Source: JANQJA01 sp040880285 (GTDB lineage Bacteria; Pseudomonadota; Gammaproteobacteria; Pseudomonadales; Azotimanducaceae). From it: 64,000 nt of DNA. The position numbers and the translations under genes were made by a program. The notes beneath the pieces are model-generated. The model was given only the letters and a program-made list of their open reading frames with translations, searched no databases and was not told where the DNA came from. Position 1 is the stretch's first letter, and every line of letters begins with the position of its first letter. Below are positions 18,006-26,620 of the stretch, in pieces. The stretch is from the NCBI GenBank assembly GCA_040880285.1, contig JBBDIT010000052.1, forward strand, positions 34,318 through 98,317, given 5' to 3'.

Positions 18006-19028
18006 ATGGATCCTGTTACCCAGGGCGTGCTCGGCGCATCGCTGCCGCAAGCTGCAAGCAACTATGTCGTTACCCACGAGCCCGGGACAAAGCTGCGGCA
18101 GCTGGGGACCATCGGCTGGCTCGGTTGCCTGTCGGGCATGGCACCAGATCTTGATATCCTGATCCAGTCACCCACTGACCCGATCCTGTTCCTTGAGTAC
18201 CACAGGCAATTCACACACGCGCTTATTTTTATTCCAGTGGGCGCGCTCATCTGTGCAGTCATTTTTCACTTTTTTGCAAAACGTGGTCTCACCTTTGGCC
18301 AGACGTACATCGTGTGCTTTCTGGGTTATGCAACCCACGGCTTACTGGATGCCTGCACGACCTATGGCACGCAGCTCTTCTGGCCCTTCTCGGATATGCG
18401 CGTCGCCTGGAACAATGTATCCGTTGTGGACCCGTTGTTTACGCTGCCCATGGCGGCCCTGGTGATTTTGACAGTTATCCGGCGTAATCCCGCATTTGCT
18501 CGTGCGGCCCTCATCTGGGGTGCCATATACTTATTGTTTGGTGTGGTCCAGCGCGAACGCGCCGAGTGGGCCGGTTTCGAGCTTGCCCGGCAGCAAGGTC
18601 ATAATCCGGTGCGGCTTGAAGCCAAACCCGGCTTTGGGAATCTTTTCCTGTGGAAGATTGTGTATGAGACCGAGACAGAATTTCATGTGGATGCGGTCCG
18701 CTTATTTTTTACTCCGAAGACCTTTCCGGGCGATAAGATCAAAAAGTTGAATGTTGTCGAAGATTTACCCTGGCTTGATCCGACCAGCCAGCAAGCAAAG
18801 GACCTTGACCGATTTGACTGGTTTTCCAATAACTATCTCGCACTCGACAAAGTGCGGGAGAACTATGTAATCGATATTCGCTATTCCATGGTTCCTAACG
18901 AGGTTGATGCGCTCTGGGGTATCCAATTGGACCCGACCCTAGATCGTGAAGCCCACGCCAGCTACATCACTAACCGTACTGACAGCGCCAAAAGGCTCAA
19001 CGATCTGGTTCACTTGCTGATGGATTAG
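18006..19028 (+). CDS. Inner-membrane metal-dependent hydrolase family protein (DUF457/YdjM-like)
   Basis: Protein of 340 aa beginning MDPVTQGVLGASLPQA, with the family signature GMAPDLDILI and EYHRQFTHALIFIPVG (conserved Asp and His), THGLLDACTTYGTQLFWPF, and four to five hydrophobic helices in the first half. The C-terminal third is soluble. The family includes LexA-regulated membrane proteins of unclear activity. It stands 46 bases before the acetyltransferase gene and may be co-transcribed. Confidence 0.85.
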   Translation: MDPVTQGVLGASLPQAASNYVVTHEPGTKLRQLGTIGWLGCLSGMAPDLDILIQSPTDPILFLEYHRQFTHALIFIPVGALICAVIFHFFAKRGLTFGQTYIVCFLGYATHGLLDACTTYGTQLFWPFSDMRVAWNNVSVVDPLFTLPMAALVILTVIRRNPAFARAALIWGAIYLLFGVVQRERAEWAGFELARQQGHNPVRLEAKPGFGNLFLWKIVYETETEFHVDAVRLFFTPKTFPGDKIKKLNVVEDLPWLDPTSQQAKDLDRFDWFSNNYLALDKVRENYVIDIRYSMVPNEVDALWGIQLDPTLDREAHASYITNRTDSAKRLNDLVHLLMD

Positions 19029-19074
19029 CCTGACACTGTTATCATCAGCAACTGGTAACCGTGCTGATACCGCC

Positions 19075-20310
19075 ATGACCTACCGAGATTATGATCCTGA
19101 CAAGGACTTACCGGCTGTACGCCGTATCTGGAAAGAAGTCGGCTGGATTCGCGACGAAGAAACTGACGGCACCTATCTGGACAGCTTTTTCCGTGGCGCC
19201 AATGATGCGCTGGTGGCAACCATTGACGGTGAACCCGAGTGTGCCGTCCACAGTACCCATGGCGAAATCCTTTACCTTGATGAACCCCTGGGCCTCGGTG
19301 GTGTAACGGCTGTCACAACATCACGCATTTCGCGCAAGCTGGGATTTGCTAAAGAACTCACCGCACAATTGCTGGCGCGCCAGGCAGAGGCTGGCATGGA
19401 AGTCAGCGCGCTTGGCATGTTTGAACAGGGCTTTTATAACAAGCTGGGATTCGGCACTGGCGCCTATGAAAACTGGATACGTTTTGACCCGGCTACACTC
19501 ACGGTCGATAATGATTTCAGGCCACCACGACGTTTGCGCCAGCGCGACTACGAACAGGTGCACACGGCCCTTTGTAACCGGAAGCGCGGCCACGGCGGGG
19601 TGACTCTCTCGATGCCGGAAATGTTGCGCCTGGAGATGGGCCTTACGCCTGAACCATTCGGGCTCGGCTATTTTGACGGCCCTGGCGGAACACTCAGTCA
19701 CTTCATCTGGGGCGTCGCCAACGGTGAGCATGGACCTTACGTCATCAAATTCAGCGCCTGGCAGTCAGCGGAACAATTACTGGAACTACTGGCGCTGATC
19801 AAGTCCCTGGGGGACCAGGTCAATCAGGTCTCCATGCTTGAAAACCATGAAATCCAGCTCCAGGATTTGCTGAAACAACCCTTTCGGAATCGTCGCTCGA
19901 CTCGCGGTAGCGAATTCGTCAACGAGAGTCGAAGCGTTGCATTCTGGCAGATTCGTATGCTCGACATCGAAGCGTGTATCGCCAAAACGCATTTGAATAC
20001 GCCCACAGTAAAATTCAACCTCGAACTCTCTGACCCTGTTGCTGATTTTCTGGATTCCGGCAGCAACTGGCATGGCCTGGCTGGTGACTACGTCATTGCC
20101 CTCGGCGCACAATCGAGTGCAAAAACCGGCAATGACAAATCACTGCCGACACTCAGAGCCAGCGTCGGCGCATTCAGCCGGTTATGGTTCGGCATAAGGC
20201 CCGCCTCCAGCCTCGCCATCACGGATAACCTGCAAGGAGATGCCGCGTTGATTGACGACCTCGATGCGACTTTGCGCCTGCCCAAGCCGCATCCAGGCTG
20301 GGAATTCTGA
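19075..20310 (+). CDS. GNAT acetyltransferase, Eis-like
   Basis: Protein of 411 aa. The N-terminal GNAT domain includes the acetyl-CoA-binding region around ISRKLGFAKELTAQLLARQAEAG and GMFEQGFYNKLGFG. A second degenerate acetyltransferase-like half and a C-terminal sterol-carrier-like region (about residues 310-405) fit the Eis three-domain layout and length. Eis enzymes acetylate lysines or amine drugs; the substrate here is unknown. It converges on the next SDR gene, five bases away. Confidence 0.75.
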   Translation: MTYRDYDPDKDLPAVRRIWKEVGWIRDEETDGTYLDSFFRGANDALVATIDGEPECAVHSTHGEILYLDEPLGLGGVTAVTTSRISRKLGFAKELTAQLLARQAEAGMEVSALGMFEQGFYNKLGFGTGAYENWIRFDPATLTVDNDFRPPRRLRQRDYEQVHTALCNRKRGHGGVTLSMPEMLRLEMGLTPEPFGLGYFDGPGGTLSHFIWGVANGEHGPYVIKFSAWQSAEQLLELLALIKSLGDQVNQVSMLENHEIQLQDLLKQPFRNRRSTRGSEFVNESRSVAFWQIRMLDIEACIAKTHLNTPTVKFNLELSDPVADFLDSGSNWHGLAGDYVIALGAQSSAKTGNDKSLPTLRASVGAFSRLWFGIRPASSLAITDNLQGDAALIDDLDATLRLPKPHPGWEF

Positions 20311-20315
20311 TCCGT

Positions 20316-20683
20316 TCAAGCGTTTTTGATCGTAAGGCCGCCATCGACGGGTAAGGCGACTCCGGTGATATATTGCGCTGCCGGCAAAGCCAGGCTCAAC
20401 GTCGCATGGGCTACCTCCTCGGGTTCTGCATAGCGTTTTAACGCGACCCTGCGCCTTGCAAATATCTCTTTCTGGTCTTCAGGAATCCCCGCTGTCATAC
20501 CGGTTCGAATCGGTCCTGGGCAAATACAATTTACGNNNNNNNNNNNNNNNNNNNNNNNNNNNNNNNNNNNNNNNNNNNNNNNNNNNNNNNNNNNNNNNNN
20601 NNNNNNNNNNNNNNNNNNNNNNNNNNNNNNNNNNNAGCTCCTGTATAAGTGCATGCCCGACAGGCGCCTTCGAGTGTGCCCAT
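20316..20683 (-). CDS. SDR gene interrupted by scaffold gap
   Basis: The C-terminal 72 residues are clear SDR: VNCICPGPIRTGM, then ALKRYAEPEEVAHATLSLALPAAQYITGVALPVDGG. Right of the gap, the minus strand reads MGTLEGACRACTYTGA, which fits the start of an SDR Rossmann motif (TGA-x3-GIG). The family needs about 250 residues, so roughly 160 are missing and the real gap must be near 480 bases rather than 100. The start at 20683 is tentative. Confidence 0.6.
20536..20635. other. Scaffold gap (100 N)
   Basis: Placeholder N run inside an SDR gene. The missing family core implies that the true gap is several hundred bases. Confidence 0.97.
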
Positions 20684-20739
20684 CTCCCGCCTGCGAATCA
20701 AATACGTTACTATCATTCTTTTTCCAAAGAGCTGTCACC

Positions 20740-21258
20740 TTGACTGAACCTGACGATAAACCCCGCGAGAGCCGCATCGAGATATCCAGGCAGGCGCTCA
20801 ATTTTTCCGTAGGTCACTTCACGATCTTGTCTGCCACGAAACGTGAGAATTTGCATGGTCATAATTTTCAATTGGTCTGCGAGTTCGCAGCACCACTCGG
20901 CAAAGACGGTCTTATGTTCGACTACGGAATGTTAAAAGACGTGTTGCGTGGCCTGTGCGACGAAATTGACGAACAAATGATATTGCCGGGAAATTCTCCT
21001 TATCTTTCTATTGAGAAGCAAGACAGCTATACAATTGCGATCTTCAATGATGAACGCATCCCTTTCCTTGAAAGGGATGTCACAATCCTGCCCATCGCCA
21101 ACGTCACTGTTGAAGAGCTGTCTCACTATTTTCTCGACAAGCTGCTTTTACATCCACACCTAAAAGATCGCGGCATCTCGGAAATAACGATCAAAATCGG
21201 CTCCAGCCCCGGTCAATTTGGTGTCGCCACTTGGCCCAAAACAGGGAGCAGGACATGA
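20740..21258 (+). CDS. 6-pyruvoyl-tetrahydropterin synthase/QueD-like enzyme, ExxHGH (PTPS-III-type) active site
   Basis: Protein of about 172 aa of the PTPS/QueD fold. Zinc ligands are visible as FSVGHF and HGH in RENLHGHNF, with the distal VTVEELSHYFLDKL and a C-terminal IKIGSSPGQFG. The catalytic cysteine found before HGH in QueD is absent; instead Glu precedes it as E-N-L-H-G-H. This Glu pattern is known for PTPS-III proteins, which can replace FolB in folate synthesis. The start is unclear: TTG at 20740 follows AAAGAG, while an ATG at 20653 would overlap the divergent SDR. Its stop overlaps the next SDR start by four bases. Confidence 0.75.
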   Translation: MTEPDDKPRESRIEISRQALNFSVGHFTILSATKRENLHGHNFQLVCEFAAPLGKDGLMFDYGMLKDVLRGLCDEIDEQMILPGNSPYLSIEKQDSYTIAIFNDERIPFLERDVTILPIANVTVEELSHYFLDKLLLHPHLKDRGISEITIKIGSSPGQFGVATWPKTGSRT

Positions 21259-21953
21259 AGACCCTCATCATCACCGGTGCCAGCAAGGGCATCGGGCTCT
21301 CGACCGCGCGCCTGTTCGCAGATGCCGGACATCGTGTCATTAATATTTCGAGAAGCCCGGCTCCAGACGACCGAATTGAAAATCATAGTGTCGATCTCTC
21401 ACACGCGGATTCTGAAATGCAACTGAAGGAACTATTCGACCTGCTTATCGATCCAGGAAAAATTTGCCTTGTCCACAACGCCGGCAAATTGGCCAGGGAT
21501 ACAGCACCAGCAACCGAAACCGATGCCTTCATTGACGTCATGGCGATCAATGTGATCGCGCCACATTTTTTAAATCAGATCCTGATCCCGAAAATGACAG
21601 CTGGCTCCAGCGTGATCTATCTTGGCTCGACTCTATCCGAAAAGGCTGTACCCGCTACCTACAGTTATGTCGTCAGCAAACATGCGGTCGTGGGGATGAT
21701 GCGTGCTACCTGCCAGGACCTCGCCGGCAAAAATATTCATACGACCTGTATCTGTCCGGGATTTACGGATACTGAAATGCTTCGCGCCCACGTCGGGGAC
21801 GACGAGGAAACCCTCACCGCCATTGCCGCCACTTCGACTTTTGGTCGATTGGTGGAACCGGGCGAAATTGCTGCAGCAATCTGGTTTGCCGCCAACAACC
21901 CCGTTATCAACGGCGCAGTCATCCATACGAACCTTGGTCAGGTGGAAAGATAG
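21255..21953 (+). CDS. Short-chain dehydrogenase/reductase coupled to the PTPS-like gene
   Basis: SDR of 232 aa with TGASKGIGLS, HNAG in place of NNAG, and YVVSK as the catalytic motif. The ATG at 21255 overlaps the PTPS-like stop (ATGA) and begins the conserved strand MKTLIITGAS; the frame opens at 21231. Coupling to a pterin enzyme makes a pteridine reductase (FolM/PTR1-like) or sepiapterin-reductase-like role conceivable, but no substrate residue proves it. Confidence 0.82.
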   Translation: MKTLIITGASKGIGLSTARLFADAGHRVINISRSPAPDDRIENHSVDLSHADSEMQLKELFDLLIDPGKICLVHNAGKLARDTAPATETDAFIDVMAINVIAPHFLNQILIPKMTAGSSVIYLGSTLSEKAVPATYSYVVSKHAVVGMMRATCQDLAGKNIHTTCICPGFTDTEMLRAHVGDDEETLTAIAATSTFGRLVEPGEIAAAIWFAANNPVINGAVIHTNLGQVER

Positions 21954-21979
21954 GGTGGAAAGATAGGGTGGATAGATAA
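21941..21979. repeat. 13-bp tandem repeat at the SDR/VUT gene junction
   Basis: Three tandem 13-bp units: ggtggaaagatag at 21941 and 21954, and ggtggatagataa at 21967. The first contains the SDR stop codon TAG; the third supplies the ribosome-binding region (GGTGG) just before the ATG at 21981. Confidence 0.85.
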
Positions 21980-21980
21980 G

Positions 21981-22739
21981 ATGGAACCACACGCTGCGCT
22001 TCGGGAAAGACGCGAGAGAGTCTTTTTACTGTTAGCAGGCTTCTTCCTTTGTGCCATGACGATGCTAAATATCATCGGTATTACGCGTTTTATCCAGTTG
22101 GGTCCAATGGCACTGGCAGTGGGTGTGCTGCCCTATCCGCTGACATTCCTTTGTACTGACCTTATTAGTGAACTTTATGGCCGGGCCCGGGCAAATTTTC
22201 TGGTAACCGTCGGGCTGATATTGAATTTTTTTATCCTGGGGACGATGTGGCTCGCCAGCCTCATTCCCTCCGCAGCGGCCCAACCACCCTGGCAATTAAT
22301 ACAGCTTGCCGAGAGCATTGCCCTGCCTAATGGTGAGGAGGTCTCCGGCTCGGTTGAATTGTTTACGCTACTCTATGCGACGACTTCCGGTGCGGTATTT
22401 GCGTCCATGATGGCCTATATTGCAGCCCAGTACTGCGATGTGTTTATGTTTCACTTCTGGAAACGCCTGACGGACGGCAAGCACCTGTGGCTCCGGAATA
22501 ACGGCAGCACCCTTGTCTCCCAGGGCGTTGATTCCTTTATGGTTATCACCGTGACCTTCGGTGCCCAGTTCCTGGCTGGCGCTATTAGCCTGGGTGCCTT
22601 GTTCGTGCTGATGGGCAGCAATTATCTTTTCAAGTTGTGCGTGGCATTGGCAGATACATTGCCATTTTACCTGGGAGTCCATTATCTCAAGCGCTATCTC
22701 GAATTTACGGATGATGAAATCCGGGCACATGCGGACTGA
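21981..22739 (+). CDS. VUT family transporter (YhhQ-like, putative queuosine precursor transporter)
   Basis: Integral membrane protein (252 aa) with about six helices. Family signatures visible are LPYPLTFLCTDLISELYGRARANFLVTVG and DVFMFHFWKRLTDGKHLWLRNNGSTLVSQGVDSFMVITVTF. YhhQ relatives import 7-cyano/7-aminomethyl-7-deazaguanine for tRNA queuosine. The preceding PTPS-like gene lacks the QueD cysteine, so the neighbourhood does not by itself demonstrate a queuosine pathway. Confidence 0.85.
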   Translation: MEPHAALRERRERVFLLLAGFFLCAMTMLNIIGITRFIQLGPMALAVGVLPYPLTFLCTDLISELYGRARANFLVTVGLILNFFILGTMWLASLIPSAAAQPPWQLIQLAESIALPNGEEVSGSVELFTLLYATTSGAVFASMMAYIAAQYCDVFMFHFWKRLTDGKHLWLRNNGSTLVSQGVDSFMVITVTFGAQFLAGAISLGALFVLMGSNYLFKLCVALADTLPFYLGVHYLKRYLEFTDDEIRAHAD

Positions 22740-22744
22740 CCGCA

Positions 22745-23353
22745 ATGCCTGAACGCATCAGCGAGATTATCGAATTCTGGATTGGGCAGGCAGCTTCTGA
22801 CCCGGAAGCTGCCGCCGGACGCAACAAGCTCTGGTACAAGCCTACCAAAGAGACCGATGACACTATCAGGCGCCGGTTTGGTCTCGATCTGGCACGAGCC
22901 GAAGCTGGAGAACTGGCCACCTGGGCCACGACACCGGGTGGATCACTCGCACTGGTCATCTTGCTGGACCAGTTTTCACGCAACCTGTACCGCGGCACAG
23001 CAAAGGCCTATGCCAACGACACCATGGCACTCGATATCGCTCTCGATGCCATCAATTCCGGAAAGGACCAGGACCTGTCGCTGGTTGGCCGGGCCTTCCT
23101 GTACCATCCGTTACACCATTCAGAACAAATTGAAGTGCAGGACTGGAATATCCGCCTGTTTGAATCTTTACTGGCAGAGGCTGGCAGCGAATGGGAGGAG
23201 CTGATAAGCGGCTTTTTACACTTTGCAAAAGAGCATCGGGATGTCATCAGACGATTTGGCCGATTTCCACACCGGAATGTCGTCTTGAAGCGCACCAGCA
23301 CCAACGAAGAGCAAGCCTATCTCGAAGGGGGTGCCAATCGATATGGGCAGTAG
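22745..23353 (+). CDS. DUF924 family protein
   Basis: Protein of 202 aa with the family features IIEFWIG near the N-terminus, KLWYKPTKETDDTIRRRFG, LVILLDQFSRNLYRGTAKAYAND, AFLYHPLHHSEQIEVQD and FGRFPHRN followed by ST-EE-YLE. DUF924 proteins are small helical, TPR-like proteins of unknown function. It follows the VUT gene after five bases and precedes the TPR gene by 31, so all three may share a transcript. Confidence 0.9.
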   Translation: MPERISEIIEFWIGQAASDPEAAAGRNKLWYKPTKETDDTIRRRFGLDLARAEAGELATWATTPGGSLALVILLDQFSRNLYRGTAKAYANDTMALDIALDAINSGKDQDLSLVGRAFLYHPLHHSEQIEVQDWNIRLFESLLAEAGSEWEELISGFLHFAKEHRDVIRRFGRFPHRNVVLKRTSTNEEQAYLEGGANRYGQ

Positions 23354-23384
23354 TTTATAAGGTAAGAACCTAAGGAGATTACAC

Positions 23385-24608
23385 GTGCAACTTTACACTG
23401 ACGAACTAGGCATCCCCTACAACGCGGGGGCAGAGGACAGCCTTACCACTTTCAACAGGGTCATCGAAGCCTACCTGTCGTCACGCAAGGCCGTTATGCC
23501 GCTACTTGATGACTTGATTGACAACGATCCTGAAATGCCGTTGGCCAGATGTTTTCGTGGTTACCTGCTAAAGCTTGCAGCGGACCCACGATTCACTATG
23601 CCCTTGCTGCAAATTGTAAAGTCATTAGACCAGATCAAGTCATCGCTGACACCGCGTGAACAACAGCACGTCAAGGCGCTGGCCAGTTGGACGAACAATG
23701 ACATAGACACTACCGTCGAAATCCTCGAAGGGATTCTCACGGAGTATCCCAGGGACATGCTGGCATTGCGCATCGCCCATTACCTGCACTTTTATGCCGG
23801 TGCATCAGCCAATATTCGTGATTCAGTCGCGCGATCACTTGCGAAGTGGCATCAAGACCAACCCTTTTACGGTTATCTTCTCGGCATGCACAGTTTTGGC
23901 CTTGAGGAGTCCGGAGACTATGCGCTTGCCGAAGCACTCGGCAAGCAGGCAGTAGATCGTAATCCGGATGACATCTGGGCCGCCCATGCGGTTACCCACG
24001 TCTACCAGATGCAATCACGTTTTGATGAGGGTGTCCCCTTCGTCCAATCCCTCCTGCCAGTCTGGCAGAACGCAAATAACTTCCTCTACCACATGCACTG
24101 GCACCAGGCTCTGTGCCATATCGGTCTCGGTGAAGCAGATGCCGCTCTTGCGATCTATGATTCGCACCTGGTGCGAGCCCTGGCAGATGATTTCTACCTG
24201 GACATCTGTAACGCGGCGTCACTTCTGTGGCGACTCGAAATGGTGGGTGTGGATGTAGGGGACCGCTGGGACCCGTTACTTGTGATATCCAACGCCCGCA
24301 TCACCGACAATGAGCTGTTGTTTTCAAGCATCCACTACCTGATCACGCCGGCACGGCTTGGCGACAAAAACGCAACCGAAAAGGCGCTGGCGAACTTCCG
24401 GCAATGGGCGAAATCCGAGTCCACCCAGGGACACATCTGCCGCGACGTCGGTTTGCCACTGGCAGAGGCGATTGTCGACCTTGGCGCTGGCGACGCCAGG
24501 CGCGCTCGCCGAATCCTCACGGATATCTCTGACAAGATCGTATTGATTGGCGGCAGCCACGCCCAACGTGACCTATTCAATCAATTGCGGGAATATGCCG
24601 CTGCTTGA
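23385..24608 (+). CDS. Tetratricopeptide-repeat protein, TTC38-like
   Basis: Protein of 407 aa made of helical repeats, related to TTC38-type proteins. Recognisable parts are RCFRGYLLKLAADPRF, LSPREQ-like SSLTPREQQHVKAL, LGMHSFGLEESGDYALAEALGKQAVDRNPDDIWAAHAVTHVYQMQ and NNFLYHMHWHQALCHIGLGEADAAL. It starts with GTG at 23385, supported by AAGGAG nine bases upstream. No signal peptide, so cytoplasmic. Function unknown; bacterial homologues often sit beside lipid-catabolism genes, as here before an enoyl-CoA hydratase. Confidence 0.83.
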   Translation: MQLYTDELGIPYNAGAEDSLTTFNRVIEAYLSSRKAVMPLLDDLIDNDPEMPLARCFRGYLLKLAADPRFTMPLLQIVKSLDQIKSSLTPREQQHVKALASWTNNDIDTTVEILEGILTEYPRDMLALRIAHYLHFYAGASANIRDSVARSLAKWHQDQPFYGYLLGMHSFGLEESGDYALAEALGKQAVDRNPDDIWAAHAVTHVYQMQSRFDEGVPFVQSLLPVWQNANNFLYHMHWHQALCHIGLGEADAALAIYDSHLVRALADDFYLDICNAASLLWRLEMVGVDVGDRWDPLLVISNARITDNELLFSSIHYLITPARLGDKNATEKALANFRQWAKSESTQGHICRDVGLPLAEAIVDLGAGDARRARRILTDISDKIVLIGGSHAQRDLFNQLREYAAA

Positions 24609-24641
24609 AATTCTCATCACTTCCGGTAAGGGACCATAACC

Positions 24642-25490
24642 ATGGCTTATGAACAGATTGACTATGACGTAGCGGACAACATCCTGACAATTACATTGAA
24701 CCGGCCGGAGAAACTCAATGCCTTCACCAATGTCATGTTGAAGGAATTGTTGGATGCCCTGGATCGTGCCGACGCTGACGACGACGTCAAAGCTATTCTA
24801 TTTACCGGTGCCGGCCGCGGCTTTTGTGCCGGTGCCGACCTTTCTGGCGGCGAGACAACATTCGACCAGGGTAAAGGTTCAGGAAAAATACAACCGGACG
24901 GCGGCGGCATATTGACGCTGAGATTGTTCGACTGCCTGAAGCCGGTGATTGCGGCTTGTAACGGCCCCGCCGTTGGCGTTGGTGCCACCATGCAGTGCGC
25001 CATGGACATTCGCCTGGCATCGGAAAACGCAAAATACGGATTTGTCTTCGCGAAACGGGGCATTGTGCCGGAAGCCTGTTCCAGTTGGTTCCTGCCTCGA
25101 ATTGTGGGTATCAACCAGGCGCTGGAGTGGTGCTTCTCCGGGCGCGTATTCGGTGCATCTGAAGCGCTGGAAAAGCGCTTTATCCGCAGTTTGCACAAAC
25201 CCGAAGAACTCCTGCCTGCTGCCAGGGAGTTAGCCCACGAATTTGCCGATCAGACTTCGTCGGTCTCAATTGCGATGATCCGGCAAATGATGTGGAAGAT
25301 GCTGGCGGCGCATCACCCCATCGAAGCTCACAAGGTGGATACACGCGGTGTCTTCTACACAGGAAAATCAGCCGACGCCCGCGAAGGCGTACAGTCGTTC
25401 CTTGCAAAGCGACCACCACAATTCCACGACAAGGTCAGTGAGAACCTGCCGGATTTTTTTCCGTGGTGGAAAACAGAAAGATTCGAATAA
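24642..25490 (+). CDS. Enoyl-CoA hydratase/isomerase (crotonase) family protein
   Basis: Crotonase-fold enzyme (282 aa). The N-terminal NRPEKLNAFTNVM, the oxyanion-hole segments GAGRGFCAGADLSG and CNGPAVGVGATMQCAMDIRLAS, and the active-site stretch YGFVFAKRGIVPEACSSWFLPRIVG are all present; the Glu in the latter aligns with a catalytic Glu of hydratases. The start ATG has AAGGGA upstream. It probably hydrates or isomerises an enoyl-CoA in beta-oxidation. Confidence 0.9.
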   Translation: MAYEQIDYDVADNILTITLNRPEKLNAFTNVMLKELLDALDRADADDDVKAILFTGAGRGFCAGADLSGGETTFDQGKGSGKIQPDGGGILTLRLFDCLKPVIAACNGPAVGVGATMQCAMDIRLASENAKYGFVFAKRGIVPEACSSWFLPRIVGINQALEWCFSGRVFGASEALEKRFIRSLHKPEELLPAARELAHEFADQTSSVSIAMIRQMMWKMLAAHHPIEAHKVDTRGVFYTGKSADAREGVQSFLAKRPPQFHDKVSENLPDFFPWWKTERFE

Positions 25491-25537
25491 CCTCATTGGG
25501 GGATTGAATTCCCTTTCGCGGGTAGCGCTTTTCGATT

Positions 25538-25561
25538 CGGGCTGTATAATTGCCCGCTTTT
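25538..25561 (+). promoter_or_regulatory. Perfect TATAAT within a small hairpin ahead of the alpha/beta hydrolase gene
   Basis: A 5-bp stem CGGGC/GCCCG (25538-25542 and 25552-25556) encloses a 9-nt loop containing TATAAT (25545-25550) and is followed by TTTT. It could be a weak terminator of the hydratase transcript or a -10 box 37 bases before the TTG start of the hydrolase. No good -35 box is evident, so the two readings cannot be separated. Confidence 0.35.
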
Positions 25562-25586
25562 GTGAAGCGCCAGGCGGGACCTACTT

Positions 25587-26480
25587 TTGGATAGTCAGCT
25601 GTTACCTACCGAGTCTGAAATCAATCTCGGTTACACCACCATAGCCGGCAAATGGTGGGGCCCTGAAGGGGGCGAGCCCACCTTTGCCCTGCACGGCTAT
25701 CTCGACAATGCCAACAGCTTTGACATGGTCGCGCCCGGCCTTACGGGGCTGCGCATATTTGCCATGGATTTTGCCGGCCATGGCTGGTCCGCGCATCGGC
25801 GGGACGGCGAGACCTATTCGGGACTCAATGACATCCGTGACGTGCTCGCGGTCGCCGATGAACTCGGCTGGGACAGATTCAATATCATCGGTCATTCTAT
25901 GGGCGCTGAGATCGGCTCGCAGATTGCAGGCCTGTTTCCGGAGCGAGTGAACAAGCTGATCTGTATTGATGGTTACTGCGGTACCAACGGACCAGCCGAA
26001 ACCATCGGCCACCTGCGCTCATCGATTGAAGCCTCATTCAAGAAGAATTCAAAGCTGAAGGTATTTGCCACATTCAATGACATGAAAAATCGCTTGTGTG
26101 AGGCCACCGGCCAAAATGAGTCTTCTGCGCTCTGCCTGATCAAACGTGGCCATAAAGCCGTCGAAGGTGGCTATACCTGGCGTACAGATCCACGTATTCG
26201 CGGCTCCGGTCCGTTGGAGTTGACTTCTGACCAGTTGGACACGCTGTTGGACAAGACCGAAGCACCGACGCTCTTTATTGTCGCTGACAGGGAGAATCCC
26301 TGGTTGAAGCGCTCCATCGACGTTATAGAGCGTCGTAATGACATCAACATGACAATAGTCCACTTGCCTGGTCATCATCACCTGCATATGCAGGAACAGG
26401 CGCCTTACGTCATTGCCTTGATAAACGAGTTTGTCCAGGCCCATACCGGACAGGAATTAACTGACATTGCCTGTGGCTGA
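25587..26480 (+). CDS. Alpha/beta hydrolase
   Basis: Protein of 297 aa with the alpha/beta hydrolase fold: LHGYLDNANSFD (oxyanion region), FAMDFAGHGWS, nucleophile elbow IGHSMGAEIG, and a late catalytic His in LPGHHHLHM. The apparent start is TTG, nine bases after AGGCGGG; the first ATG lies well inside the fold (25730), so a TTG start is likely. Acts on an ester or thioester of unknown identity. Confidence 0.87.
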   Translation: MDSQLLPTESEINLGYTTIAGKWWGPEGGEPTFALHGYLDNANSFDMVAPGLTGLRIFAMDFAGHGWSAHRRDGETYSGLNDIRDVLAVADELGWDRFNIIGHSMGAEIGSQIAGLFPERVNKLICIDGYCGTNGPAETIGHLRSSIEASFKKNSKLKVFATFNDMKNRLCEATGQNESSALCLIKRGHKAVEGGYTWRTDPRIRGSGPLELTSDQLDTLLDKTEAPTLFIVADRENPWLKRSIDVIERRNDINMTIVHLPGHHHLHMQEQAPYVIALINEFVQAHTGQELTDIACG

Positions 26481-26620
26481 GTGCTTGCAGTTCAGCCCAG
26501 GGTTGCGATTCAGTTTGAATTGGTGATTTTGTATTAAAGCGCTGACAGCCGGCTTGTCGATGGTGACTACTCAAGTTAGATTAGATGCTGATCCTGAATG
26601 ATGATAGAGGCGCTGGCCCC

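Noticed and set aside
20740..22739. A queuosine biosynthesis/salvage operon (QueD plus YhhQ)
   Set aside because: The QueD-like protein lacks the catalytic Cys and has the PTPS-III Glu pattern; no queC, queE or queF is nearby.
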